Assembly: GCA_963789495.1 (NCBI GenBank) | Contig: CAWBLP010000028.1 | Location: 62,001 to 126,000 of the forward strand | Origin: CAWBLP01 sp963789495 | GTDB taxonomy: Bacteria; Pseudomonadota; Alphaproteobacteria; Acetobacterales; Acetobacteraceae | DNA: 64,000 nt | Direction: 5' to 3' | Shown here: one piece after another, positions 26,106 to 37,500 of the stretch | Numbering within the stretch: the stretch's first letter is position 1 | Layout of the letters: every line of letters starts with the position of its first letter | The notes under the pieces: model-generated | Seen by the model: the letters and a program-made list of their open reading frames with translations, nothing else | Database searches by the model: none | What the model was told of the DNA's origin: nothing | Position numbers and translations under genes: made by a program

Positions 26106-29100
26106 ATGCAGGATGACGCGCCAGAGCCGCAGCCCGAACTCTTGAGCCGGGCTCTTCATGCGATCCGTACACTACGCCAGCGACTGGATCGGAGCGAAGC
26201 GGCCCGGAGGATGCCGGTTGCGATCACAGGGATGGCATGCCGTTTCCCCGGCGCCTCCGGGCTGGCAGCATTCTGGGACCTGCTGGCCTCGGGCCGCGAC
26301 CCGCTGGGCCCGGTGCCGGCGGAACGCTGGAATATCGAAAGCTTTTACAGCCCGGACCCACAGGCTCCCGGCAAGACGGTTGCCCGCGAAGGCGGTTATC
26401 TCGCCCGCCTGGAGTGGTTCGACGCCGATTTCTTCGGCATCAGCCCGCGCGAGGCGGTGTTCATCGATCCGCGCCAGCGGCTGATGCTGGAGACAGCCTG
26501 GGAATCGCTGGAGGATGCCGGTGTGCCGCCGCGTTCCCTGGCCGGCTCGCGCACCGGCGTGTTCGTTGGCACGCTGACCGACGATTACCACCAGCTGATC
26601 ACGGCGGAACCGCACTGGATTTCGGCTGCGACCGGCACCGGCACAGCCAACAGTATCGTGGCCAACCGGATTTCGTATTTTCTGGACCTGCGCGGGCCGA
26701 GTGTGGCGCTGGACGCGGCCTGCGCCGGCTCGCTGATGGCGATCCTGCTGGGAGTGAAGGCGATCCGCGATGGTGAGGCCACGCTCGCCCTGTGTGGCGG
26801 GGTCGCAGTCAACCTGCTGCCAAGTCCGGATATCAGCTTCTCGCGCATGGGGGCGCTGGCGCCCTATGCGCGCTGCCACACGTTCGACCAGGATGCCGCC
26901 GGCATGGTGCGGTCGGAAGGTGCGGGCATGGTGGTGCTCAAGGCGCTCGACCAGGCTCTGGCCGATGGTGATCGGGTGCACGCGGTGATTCGCGGTGGGG
27001 CGACGAACCATGACGGGCGCTCGAACGGCATCGCCTCGCCGAATGGCGCGGCACAGGAGGCGCTGTTTCGGGATGCCTATGCCCAATCGGGCATCGAGCC
27101 GAGACTCGTGCAATACATCGAGGCGCACGGCACCGGCACGACCGTGGGCGACCGGATCGAGATTCAATCGCTGACGCGCGTACTCGGCACGGACCGTCAG
27201 GCCGGACGCCCTGTGGCCATAGGATCCGTCAAGAGCAACATCGGACACACCGAATCCGCCGCGGGTGTCGCCGGCGTCATCAAGACCGCGCTTGCGCTCG
27301 GGCACCGCGCGCTGCCGCCGAACCTGCACATCCAAACGTTGAATCCCGCACTGACCGAGGCTCCTATCGCCATCAGGGTACCGCAGGTGCTCAGTCCCTT
27401 TCCCGTGCCCGGCGAGCGGCTGAGCGCAGGGGTCAGCGGGTTCTCGTTCGGCGGATCGAATGTGCATCTGGTGCTGGAGGAGGCCGATCGTCCGCCAGTT
27501 CGGGCCGCCGCCATCGAACCGGGCGACCTTTGCCTGCTGCCGCTGTCCGCCGCATCATCGGTCGCGCTCCGTGAGCAGGCCCGCCGCTACGCCGAACTGC
27601 TCGCGGCGCCGGACCGACCGCCGTTGGGAGACATCTGCTACACGGCAGCGGAACGGCGGTCGCATCTCGAGCACCGGCTGGTGGTCGCCGGCCGGGATGC
27701 GGCAGAACTCGCAGGACGCTTGTTGGCCTTTGCCGACGGCACCATCGAACAGGATACCGGCCGCGAAGCCCTGATCGCCGACCGCGCCTTGCGCCGCGGC
27801 GAGGTGAACCTGACGTTTTTCTTCTCCGGCCAAGGCTCCGAATGGATCGGTATGGGGCGCGACCTGATCGCCGCCGAACCATGCGTCGCGGACGAGATCG
27901 CGCGCATGGAGCCGCTGTTCCTGCGCCACGCCGGCTGGAGCCTTGCCGCGGCGCTGGATGACTCGACCACCTGGCCACGCGATATCGATGTGATCCAGCC
28001 GACGGTATTCGCGCTCCAGGTTGCCCTGGCGGCGCTCTGGCAATCCTGGGACGTACGGCCGAACGCTGTTGTCGGCCAAAGCATGGGCGAGGTCGCGGCG
28101 GCTCATGTCGCCGGCGCGCTGGACCTCGAGACGGCGATACGCGTCATCGTCGCCCGCAGCCGGCTGATGCGCGAGGCAATGCGCAAAGGTGCGACGGCGG
28201 TCCTCGGCCTGCCGGCCAACGACGTGCGTGGCCGACTGGACCGCTTCGGCGGCCGGCTCGACATCGCGGGCACGACGAGCTTCACCGCGACACTGGTTGC
28301 CGGCGAAAGCGCCGCATTGCGGGAATTGCTGGACGCGCTCGAGGCCGAGGGGATTTTCGGCCGGTTGCTGGATACCGTGGAAGTGGCGGCCCACAGCCCC
28401 GCCATGGATCCGTTGTGCCCTCGGCTGGCCGCCGAACTCGCAGGCGTCGTGCCGCAGCCCGCCGCCATTCCGCTCTGGTCCACGGTCACCGCCGGTCCGA
28501 TCGCCGGCACTGAACTGGACGCCGGGTACTGGGCGCGCAACCTGCGCCAGCCATTCCGGGCCGCCGAGACGGTCGCGCGCATGGGCGCCGCGGGCTGCTC
28601 GCTCTTCCTGGAGGTGAGTCCGCACCCGGTGATGGTCGGCGCATTGCGCCAGTGCCTGGAGCACGCGGGCACACCGGGACGCGCTTTGCGGTCGCTGACC
28701 CGGACGCTCGATGGACCGCTCGCCATGCGCAGCGCCCTCGGCGGGCTGCATGCCGCGGGCTTTCCCATCAACTGGGAGCGGCTGCGTGTGCCGGATGCGC
28801 GTCCGGCGGACCTGCCGACCTATCCATGGCAGCGTACCCGCTACTGGGTTGATGCCCTCGGCACGCCCAACCTGTTCGTCGGCAGCACCTCGACCCGCGG
28901 CGTGCACCCGCTGCTCGGCGTACAGACCCAACTCGCCGGCGCTGGTGCGGCGGCCGTGTTCGAACGCACGCTCGACCGGTTGAGCCTTGCGTGGCTGCCG
29001 GACCACGCGATCGGTAACGCGCCAGTCCTGCCGGCCGCTGCGTATCTGGAAATGGCGCTTGCGGCGGTCCGCCATGGATTTGGATGGGAGCAGGCGGAGG

Positions 29101-31571
29101 TCGGGAGCGCGCGGTTCGAGCGCCTGCTGGTTCTTCCCAGGGAGGGCGCGCTGACGGTGCAGACCCTGCTGCGTCGCACCGGAGATGAAACGGCCAGCGT
29201 CGAGGTGCATGCGCGTTCGGCCGACCCGGGTGGATCGTCGGGAGCGTCAGCCTGGACGCGCCACGCTATGTTGGATCTGCAATTGCCTCTGTCATCGGCA
29301 ACGCCCCCCACCCCCCCCGTTCGGCCCCTCACCGACATCGCGGTCGATGCGTTCTACGCCGACCTAGCTGGCCGCGGCCTGTGCTATGGCCCGGCATTCC
29401 GGGGTATTGAACGGCTCTCGGGCGGCGCCGGTTCGGCCTGTGGCGAGATCGCGCTCCCGACCGTGGCCGGAGGCGGCGGCGACTATATCGTCCACCCCGC
29501 ACTGCTGGATGCCGCGATCCAGGTGGTCGCTGCCGCACTGCCCGCCGACGATCAGGTCTTCCTCCCGACCGGTGCGGCCGGGCTCCGTGTGTTCGGCCCG
29601 CTTCAGGGCGCCGTGCGGATATCGGTGCGCCTGCTCGACGATGCCTCGCCGACCCAGCGGACCCTTGCGGCATCCATCCTGCTGAGCGCGCCGGACGGGC
29701 AGGCCGTGGCGCGGATCGACCGGTTGGAACTCACGCGCCTCAATGCCGCAGGCGCGACACTCGCGGACCCGTCCCGCATGCTCTACCGCCTGTCTTGGCG
29801 GCCAGCCCGGCGCGAAGCGGCCCAACAACCCGGGCGCGTTGTGGTCTGCGCGGATCGTGGCGGATTCGGCGCCGCGATCGCCGCTGAGCTGGAGCGGCGT
29901 GGCGTCCGATGCCTGGTGCTGCACGCCGGCCCGCAGAGCGCGGCAGAGCTGCGCGCGGCAGCCGCGGGACCGGTCAATGGCCTGATCCATGCGTGGAGCC
30001 TCGATGCCGCCGCACCAGACGAGGGTGGGCTCGGGTCAATGGCCCAGTCGATCCTGGGGACAGCGCTAGCAGCCGTCCAGGCGCTGGCCGGCCGGCAGGT
30101 ACCGGTCACGCTGGTCACGCGCGGCGCGCAGGCCGTTCATCCGGACGGTCGGGACCTCGTCGCGCTGTCACAGGCGGTGCTCTGGGGCTTTGGTCGTGTG
30201 CTGACGGTGGAACATCCGGAGCTGTCCGGCGGAATGCTGGATCTCGATCCGGAGACGGGGCCGGAACAGGCGTCTCTTGCGGTCGATGCGCTGTTGGCGT
30301 CCGGGCCGGGGTACCAACAGGCGTTGCGCGGCGGGGTCTGCCTCGAAGCGAACCTGATGCGTGCGGAGCTGACGCCGGCGGCTGCGCTGAGCCTCCGCCC
30401 GGACGCGACCTACCTGGTTACCGGAGGCCTGTCGGGGCTTGGGCTGCGCACGGCGCAATGGCTGGCCGAACGGGGTGCGAGGCGGCTGCTGCTGCTTGGG
30501 CGCCGGGTGCCCCCGCCCCGTGCGCAGTGGCGGTCCATCGAGCCGGACAGCGAGGCGTTCCGGCAGGTGACCGCGCTTCGCCAGTTGGAGGCGCTTGGTG
30601 CTTCCGTGCAGGTTGCGGCCTGCGATGTCGCCGAGCGGGGCGCTTTGGCCGCTATCCTTGACCGGCACCGGCAGGAGCTGCACCCGCCAATCCGGGGCAT
30701 CGTGCATGCGGCGGGACAGATCGCGGATGGGCTGATGCTATCGATGACACCGGATGCGTTCGATGCGCCGATGGCGGCCAAGCTGGCGGGGGCGTGGAAC
30801 CTGCATGCGCTGACGCTCTCGCTCGAGCTGGACTTTTTCATCCTCTATGCGAGCGCGGCCGGCGTACTCGGGCAGGTGGGACAGTCGAATTACGCCGCCG
30901 CAAACGCGTTCGAGGACGCGCTCGCCTGGCATCGCCGAGCCCTCGGGCTGCCGGCGACCTCGCTCGATTGGGGGCCGTGGGCCGAGATCGGCATCTACGC
31001 GCGGCGTGCGCTCCGCGAGCAAGCCGCCCTGACCGGTGTCGCCGACATCGCGCCCGCCGACGGCATGGCGGCGCTTGAAACGGTGCTGCGAGTCGGTGCC
31101 GCGCAGACCATTGTCGTCGATGTCGATTGGACGCGGGTTCAACCGACGCCACTGATCCAGGAACTGGTGGCTGCCGCAGCCGGGGAGGCAACGGACGATG
31201 CGAACGACGCTGATGCCATGGCCGGACTGCTTCTGCTCGGTTCCGCGGAGCGACGCGAAACGGTGCGGACGATGGTCGCCACGATCATCGCCTCGGTGCT
31301 CCGGCTGGAACCGGTGCAAATCGATGGGCAACGACAACTCACCGCGTTCGGCATGGACTCGATCATGGCGGTCGAAATCCGCAACCGCCTGCGGCGCACG
31401 TTTGGCATGACACTTGGCATCGCGATCCTGTTCACCGGGTCGATCGACGAGATTGCCGCTCTGATCGACGAGGGCCTGCTGCAGGATGCCGCGGTAGCGG
31501 CGGCTCTCGATGAAGTCGAGGCACTGACGCAAAGGGAAGATGCGCTGGCCGGCGCATCGTCCGCTGCATGA
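26106..31571 (+). CDS. Type I PKS module KS-AT-DH-KR-ACP
   Basis: This is an intact 1,821-residue protein. A short N-terminal docking-like helix (ELLSRALHAIRTLRQRLDRS) comes first. KS (about 38-465) has the active Cys in LDAACAGSL (about 206), EAHGTGTTVGD and KSNIGHTES. AT (about 555-870) has FSGQGSEW, GQSMGEV (Ser about 659) and VAAHSP at the specificity position, which does not clearly match malonyl (HAFH) or methylmalonyl (YASH). DH (about 930-1220) has PDHAIGNAPVLPAAAYLE, with Asn where the motif Gly is expected, and HPALLDAAIQ. KR (about 1430-1640) has GGLSGLG and QSNYAAANAFEDA. ACP has FGMDSIM (Ser about 1752). No ER is present, so it should leave a double bond. It overlaps the NRPS gene by an ATGA. 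Confidence 0.92.
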   Translation: MQDDAPEPQPELLSRALHAIRTLRQRLDRSEAARRMPVAITGMACRFPGASGLAAFWDLLASGRDPLGPVPAERWNIESFYSPDPQAPGKTVAREGGYLARLEWFDADFFGISPREAVFIDPRQRLMLETAWESLEDAGVPPRSLAGSRTGVFVGTLTDDYHQLITAEPHWISAATGTGTANSIVANRISYFLDLRGPSVALDAACAGSLMAILLGVKAIRDGEATLALCGGVAVNLLPSPDISFSRMGALAPYARCHTFDQDAAGMVRSEGAGMVVLKALDQALADGDRVHAVIRGGATNHDGRSNGIASPNGAAQEALFRDAYAQSGIEPRLVQYIEAHGTGTTVGDRIEIQSLTRVLGTDRQAGRPVAIGSVKSNIGHTESAAGVAGVIKTALALGHRALPPNLHIQTLNPALTEAPIAIRVPQVLSPFPVPGERLSAGVSGFSFGGSNVHLVLEEADRPPVRAAAIEPGDLCLLPLSAASSVALREQARRYAELLAAPDRPPLGDICYTAAERRSHLEHRLVVAGRDAAELAGRLLAFADGTIEQDTGREALIADRALRRGEVNLTFFFSGQGSEWIGMGRDLIAAEPCVADEIARMEPLFLRHAGWSLAAALDDSTTWPRDIDVIQPTVFALQVALAALWQSWDVRPNAVVGQSMGEVAAAHVAGALDLETAIRVIVARSRLMREAMRKGATAVLGLPANDVRGRLDRFGGRLDIAGTTSFTATLVAGESAALRELLDALEAEGIFGRLLDTVEVAAHSPAMDPLCPRLAAELAGVVPQPAAIPLWSTVTAGPIAGTELDAGYWARNLRQPFRAAETVARMGAAGCSLFLEVSPHPVMVGALRQCLEHAGTPGRALRSLTRTLDGPLAMRSALGGLHAAGFPINWERLRVPDARPADLPTYPWQRTRYWVDALGTPNLFVGSTSTRGVHPLLGVQTQLAGAGAAAVFERTLDRLSLAWLPDHAIGNAPVLPAAAYLEMALAAVRHGFGWEQAEVGSARFERLLVLPREGALTVQTLLRRTGDETASVEVHARSADPGGSSGASAWTRHAMLDLQLPLSSATPPTPPVRPLTDIAVDAFYADLAGRGLCYGPAFRGIERLSGGAGSACGEIALPTVAGGGGDYIVHPALLDAAIQVVAAALPADDQVFLPTGAAGLRVFGPLQGAVRISVRLLDDASPTQRTLAASILLSAPDGQAVARIDRLELTRLNAAGATLADPSRMLYRLSWRPARREAAQQPGRVVVCADRGGFGAAIAAELERRGVRCLVLHAGPQSAAELRAAAAGPVNGLIHAWSLDAAAPDEGGLGSMAQSILGTALAAVQALAGRQVPVTLVTRGAQAVHPDGRDLVALSQAVLWGFGRVLTVEHPELSGGMLDLDPETGPEQASLAVDALLASGPGYQQALRGGVCLEANLMRAELTPAAALSLRPDATYLVTGGLSGLGLRTAQWLAERGARRLLLLGRRVPPPRAQWRSIEPDSEAFRQVTALRQLEALGASVQVAACDVAERGALAAILDRHRQELHPPIRGIVHAAGQIADGLMLSMTPDAFDAPMAAKLAGAWNLHALTLSLELDFFILYASAAGVLGQVGQSNYAAANAFEDALAWHRRALGLPATSLDWGPWAEIGIYARRALREQAALTGVADIAPADGMAALETVLRVGAAQTIVVDVDWTRVQPTPLIQELVAAAAGEATDDANDADAMAGLLLLGSAERRETVRTMVATIIASVLRLEPVQIDGQRQLTAFGMDSIMAVEIRNRLRRTFGMTLGIAILFTGSIDEIAALIDEGLLQDAAVAAALDEVEALTQREDALAGASSAA

Positions 31572-34500
31572 ACGGCGATGTCGAAGCGCGGATCGCGCGG
31601 CTGACTCCAACCCAACGGCGGCTGCTGGCCGAACGCCTGCGCAGGCGCGCTGCGGCTACGGGCCGGATCCAGCGCCGGATGCAGCCAAACCAGCCGGCGC
31701 CGCTCTCCTTCGCGCAGGAGCGCATCTGGTTCGAGCAGGCGCAGGCGCCCGATAGCCCGCATTACAACGAAGCCGTTGTTCTGCACATCAGCGGTCCGTT
31801 GCAGGCGAATGCGCTGCGGCGCGCGTTCGTCGAAGTGGTGGGGCGGCATGACATCCTGCGTACCCGTGTTGTCGATGGCGACAACGGCCCCATGCAGGTC
31901 ATTGCAGCCTCGGTGCCGGTCGAGCTGCACACGCTTGCGGGGGACGACGTCGAGGAGTCCTTGCGCCGGTTCATTCGGCAGCATTTCGATCTCGGTCGCG
32001 CGCCGCTGTTCCGACTGGGCCTGAGCACGCCTGGTGCAAACGAATACGTCGTCGTCCTGGTCGTCCATCACGTGCTGATGGATGGCATGGGCGCGGCGGC
32101 GGTCTTCCGCGAATGCTTCGAGGCGTATGAGGCACTCCAGGCGGGCCGGCCCGCCAGGTTGCCGCCCCCTGCGATCCAATATGCCGACTATGCGCTGTGG
32201 GAGCGCACCCAGCTCGCCGGCGGGGCGCTGGACGGCGAACGCGACCACTGGGCGCAGCAGGCGGATGACATGCCTCCTCCAGCACTGCCATTCGGGCGCG
32301 TGCCGGTGGGTGCGGCGGACGGACATGGCGCCCGGCACCAGATGAACATCCCAGCAGGTCTGGCGCAGCGACTGCGCACGCTGGCGACTGATGCGGGGAC
32401 GACAGTTTCAACCGTGCTTCTCGCCGCATTTGCGGCGCTTCTCGGCAGCCATGCGGGGCAGGAGCGGTGCCTCATCACCATGCCGGTCACCGCACGCGAC
32501 GAGGCGGTGGAGCTGGAGCATGGTGTCGGCCTGTTCATCAATCTCCTGCCCCTGAACCTGCCTTCCGGAGCTCGACCTGGGACACCGCGTGACCGTTTCC
32601 GCGACGTTCTGGCAGCTACCGCCGCAGCGGTGATCGCCGCGCGCAGCAATCAGCGCTATCCGTTCCAGAAGATCGTCGAGACCCTCCGCAAGTCGGGTAG
32701 CAATGCGCGCAAGCTGACGACGGTGATGTTCGACATGCAGGTGCTGCCCACGGAACTAAGACCCGGGGAGCTCCTGGTCGCGTACCGTGAGCACGACGCC
32801 GGTACCGCGAAATGCGACCTCGGGCTGGCGATCCGCGAGGTTGGGCCTGCATTGCATGCCAGCCTGGAATACGCCACCGCACGGTTCAGTGCTGCCGAGA
32901 TTGCGCTGTTCGGCCGTCAGTTCGTCGAGCTGCTGTCCGGCGCGGTGGACGATTGCGATCGCAGCATCGCTGACCTGCTGCGCCCTGATCACACCGAATG
33001 GCTGCGGGCATCCTGCGGACCGGTGCTGCCTGTTCCGGCGATGCGCCTCGAGGCGCTGCTTCAGCAGCGGGTGATGATGACGCCGGATTTGCCGGCGGTC
33101 ATGTGCGGCAGCGAAGCTTTGACCTTCGCCGAACTGGCGCAGCGGGTAGATGCGTTGACCGACGCGCTGGTGCGGAACGGTGTACGGCCGGGCATTCGCG
33201 TCGCGATCCATCTGCCGCGTTCCGTGACGCAGATGGTTGCGCTGTTCGCGGCGCTGCGTGCCGGCGCAGCCTATGTGCCCCTGGAGTCCGCCTGGCCGTC
33301 CGGGCGCCTGCATGACGTTCTCGCGCAGGCAGCACCGGCGGTGGTGATAGGCACCGACGCGTCGGCCATATCCGGCCCCGCTCTGCTGGAGCCCGGCGGC
33401 ATTCTGCTGCGTCCGGCGAGCGCCGGTTGGAGCGCCGCCCAGGGTGACCCTGACGACGCGTACGTGATGTTCACTTCCGGCTCGACCGGAACACCGAAAG
33501 GCGTGCGAGTAAGCCAATCGGCTGTCGGCAATCTCCTCCGCGCCCTGCACCGGGCGATTTATGCCCAGGCGGACGGGCGATCACTGCGGGTGGCCGTCAA
33601 CGGACCGCTCAGCTTCGACACCTCGGTCAAGCAGATCATCCAGCTGCTCGACGGGCATATGCTCGATGTGCTGCCTGATGAGGTGCGCACCGACGCCGTC
33701 GGTATGCTGGATTATCTCGCGCACCACGCGATCGACGTTCTGGATGCGACCCCAACTCATCTGGCGGCACTGGTCGAAGCGGGTTTGCTCGACCCGACGC
33801 GCCAGGCGCCGAAGATCGTGCTGCTGGGTGGCGAGCCGGTGCCATCGGACCTGTGGACGGTGCTTGCGAGCACGCCCCACATCCGTGCATTCAACCTCTA
33901 TGGCCCGACGGAGTGCACGGTCGACACCACTGTGGCGCGGATCGCCCAGGACAACCCTCACCCCGTCATAGGACATCCCCTGGCGAACGTCCGGACTTAC
34001 GTGGTGGACGAGAATGGCACGCCCGTCGCGCCAGGAATGCCTGGCGAGATCTGGATCGGTGGCGTCGGTGTTTCTCCCGGCTACTTGCGGCACAGCACAT
34101 TCGATGATGCTTCGTTTGCACCTGACCCGTGGTCGCATGCCAGCGGGAATCGGATTTACCGCAGCGGTGACCGGGTCCGCCGTCTCGCCGATGACGCGCT
34201 TGAGTTCCTCGGCCGATCGGACGACCAGGTTAAGCTACGCGGCCACCGGATCGAACCTGCGGAAATCGAAGCGGCGCTGCACCGCCATCCCTGGGTCAGG
34301 GAGGCAGCCGTTGTGTTGCGCGGATCATCGGGCCAGGCCGCCCGTCTCACCGCCTATGTCGTGCCACATGGCAGCGACGATGTCGTGCTGCCCGATGGCA
34401 TGCGGGTCGCGTCCCGGCATCGGGCAGAAACCGGATTCTTGTTTGCTGAGATATTCGAACGGGGCGCTTACTTTCGCCATGGGATCGGCATCGCCGACGG

Positions 34501-37500
34501 CGCCACCGTGCTCGATGTCGGCGCCAATATCGGCATGTTCGCGCTTGCCGCGCATCGCGCTGCGTCCGGCGTGCGGATTCATGCCTTCGAGCCGAATCCC
34601 GCCACGGTTGCCTGCTTGCGCCGCAATCTGACCCGGTACGGCGTGCACGGGCAGGTGCACCCCCACGCACTCGGCCAGTGCGCGACCACCGCCCGTTTCA
34701 CCGAATACGAAGGGTCGTCGATCCTGTCCGGCCTGCACGCCGATGCGAGCGATCGCGCCGCCGTGCGCTCCTGGCTGCGTCAACAGGGGGAGGATGACGC
34801 ACCCGAGGTGATCGAGGAAATGCTGGACGGCCGTTTCGCCGCTGCGACGCGCGAGGTGGAGGTACGCTCACTGTCGGCGGTCATCGCGGCATGTGGGATC
34901 GAGCGGATCGACCTGCTCAAGATCAACGTGGAGAAGGCCGAAGCCGCTGTGCTGGCGGGCATTGATCCGGGAGACTGGCCTCGCATCGCGCAGGTCGCGC
35001 TCGAGCTGCACGACCTTGGCGGGCGACTGAAGGACGTCCTCGCCCTGCTCCATCGCCACGGCTTCGTCACGGCGGTTGAGGAGGACTGGAGCCTGGAACC
35101 AGGCAGCGGGACGAACTTCTACGTCTATGCGCGACGTCGAGAGGCACCTGCGCTCGCCCCGCCATGCTTCCGTCCCGCGGAACCGCCCCGGGGCGACGCT
35201 GCTGACCTGCGCGCATTCCTGAGTGTCAGTCTGCCAGCCGTCATGGTGCCCGCAGACATCGTTGTGCTCGATGCGATGCCACGCACGGCCAATGGCAAGC
35301 TGGATCGCCGCGCCTTGCCCGATCCTTTGCCGGCGGAAGACGGGCACAGGCCTCTGGCGACGGCCACCGAACATCGCCTGGCGATGCTTTGGGCCGAACT
35401 GCTGGGATGCCCGATCGCGGACGGTCAGGCGGACTTCTTCGAGCTCGGTGGTCACTCGCTGCTGGCAACGCGGCTGGTGCGGGAGATACGGGCGCGTTTC
35501 CACGCCGAGATCCACCTGCGAGCGGTGTTCGATCAACCGACTGTTGCCGGCCTGGCGGCGCTGATCGATGCGGCCCAGCCCAGCCGGGCCGATCTCCGCC
35601 CTGCGCTGGTCCCCGATCCGGCTGCCCGCCATCTGCCGTTTCCGCTGACCGATGTGCAGCAGGCCTATTGGTTCGGGCGGCAGGACGGCTTCGAGCTCGG
35701 CAATGTCGCGACGCAGATCTATCTGGAACTGGAGGATGCCTCCTGGGACCTGGCCAGTCTGGAGGCGGCCTGGAACCGGCTGATCGTCCGTCACGACATG
35801 CTGCGCGCGGTGGTGCTGCCCGAAGGATTGCAGTGCGTACTGGAGTTGGTGCCGCACTACGCGATTGCCTGCGCCGATCTTTCAGCAGCGTCGGCGGAGC
35901 ACACCGCGGAAGCCCTCACCGAAATCCGCACGGCAATGACCGGCCGCCCGGCGCCGGCGGACCAATGGCCGCTGTTCGAGATCCGCGCCAGCCGGCTGCC
36001 CGGGAACACCACCCGCCTGCATATCCGGCTCGATGCACTGATCGCGGATGCGGCGGGTCTGCTGACTCTGCTACGCGAATGGAAGCAGGCCCTGGCCGGC
36101 GAAGCCCTGCCATCCGCGCCCGGGTTCGGCTTCCGCGACTATGTGCTGGCAAGTGTTCGGCTGCAGGACGGGCCGGACTTCGCGGCGGCTGAACGCTACT
36201 GGACAAGCCGATTGGACACGCTGCCGCCGGCGCCGGAACTGCCGCTGGCGAGCAATCCGGCCGACCTGCACGCAGTCCGGTTCGTGCGGCATGCCGGCCG
36301 CGTCGCTGCGTCGGACTGGCAGCGGCTTCGTCGCCATGCGGCGGCGCAGGGCGTGACCCCCTCGGTTGCATTGTTGGCGGCCTTTGCCGGCGTGATCGCA
36401 ACCTGGTCGGGGGGGCTCCGGTTCACGCTCAACCTAACCACGTTCCAGCGGGAACCGCTGCATCCCGATATCGATCGTCTGGTCGGCGATTTCACGACGC
36501 TGCTGCTGCTGGAGGTGGATTTCGCGGGTACCGCCACCATGGCGGAGCGCGCGCGGCGGGTGCAGCAGCAACTTTGGAGCGACCTCGATCATCGCGCCAT
36601 GAGCGGCGTGCGGGTTTTGCGGGCGTTGGCGGCCCGGCAGCGGCGCAGCGGATCGGTGCTCATGCCGGTGGTATTCACCAGCGTCCTGGGTCTGGAGGGG
36701 GAGGCTGAGGCGCGTCCGGAAGGGTTCGGAACGCTGGTGCACAGCCAGGCGCAGACTCCCCAGGTCTGGCTCGACCATCAGGTCATGGAAGACGGGGGCG
36801 AACTGATCCTGAACTGGGACGTGGTCGACGGTCTGTTCCCGGACGGGATGATCGTGGCGATGTTTGCTGCGTATACCGCTCTCGTCCGACGCCTTGCCAC
36901 GGAGCCGGAGGCCTGGACCGGACCGCTGCCTGATCTGCTGCCGTCCGAACAGCGCGCGCGCCGGACCTCTGCCAACGCAACCGATGCGACCCTGCCGAGC
37001 GGGCGGCTGGAGGAGGCGTTTCTCCGGCAAGCGGCGTCAGCCCCCGACGCAGTCGCGGTGATCGCCGGGGGCCGGCAGATCAGCTACGGCGTGTTGGCGG
37101 CACAGGCTGCCGCGATTGCTGCATTGCTGATCCGGTATGGATGCGGGCCGGATCGGCTCGTCGCCGTTGTCGCCCGCAAGGGATGGGAGCAGGTCGCCGC
37201 TGTCCTGGGTGTAGTGATGAGTGGTGCAGCCTACCTGCCGATCGACGCAGACCTGCCCGAGGAACGACTCGCCCTGCTGCTGAAGCAGGGCGAGGTCGGC
37301 ATTGCGCTGACCCAGTCGGGGATGATCGATCGCATTGCCTGGCCCGAGGGGGTCACGCCGCTGGCAATCGAGGCGATCGAGCCAGGAGCAGCCTGGCCCG
37401 CTCCTCCCCTGCGATCGGATGCCAACCTCGCCTACGTGATCTTCACCTCAGGCTCCACCGGCACGCCGAAGGGCGTGATGATCGAGCATCGTGCCGCACA

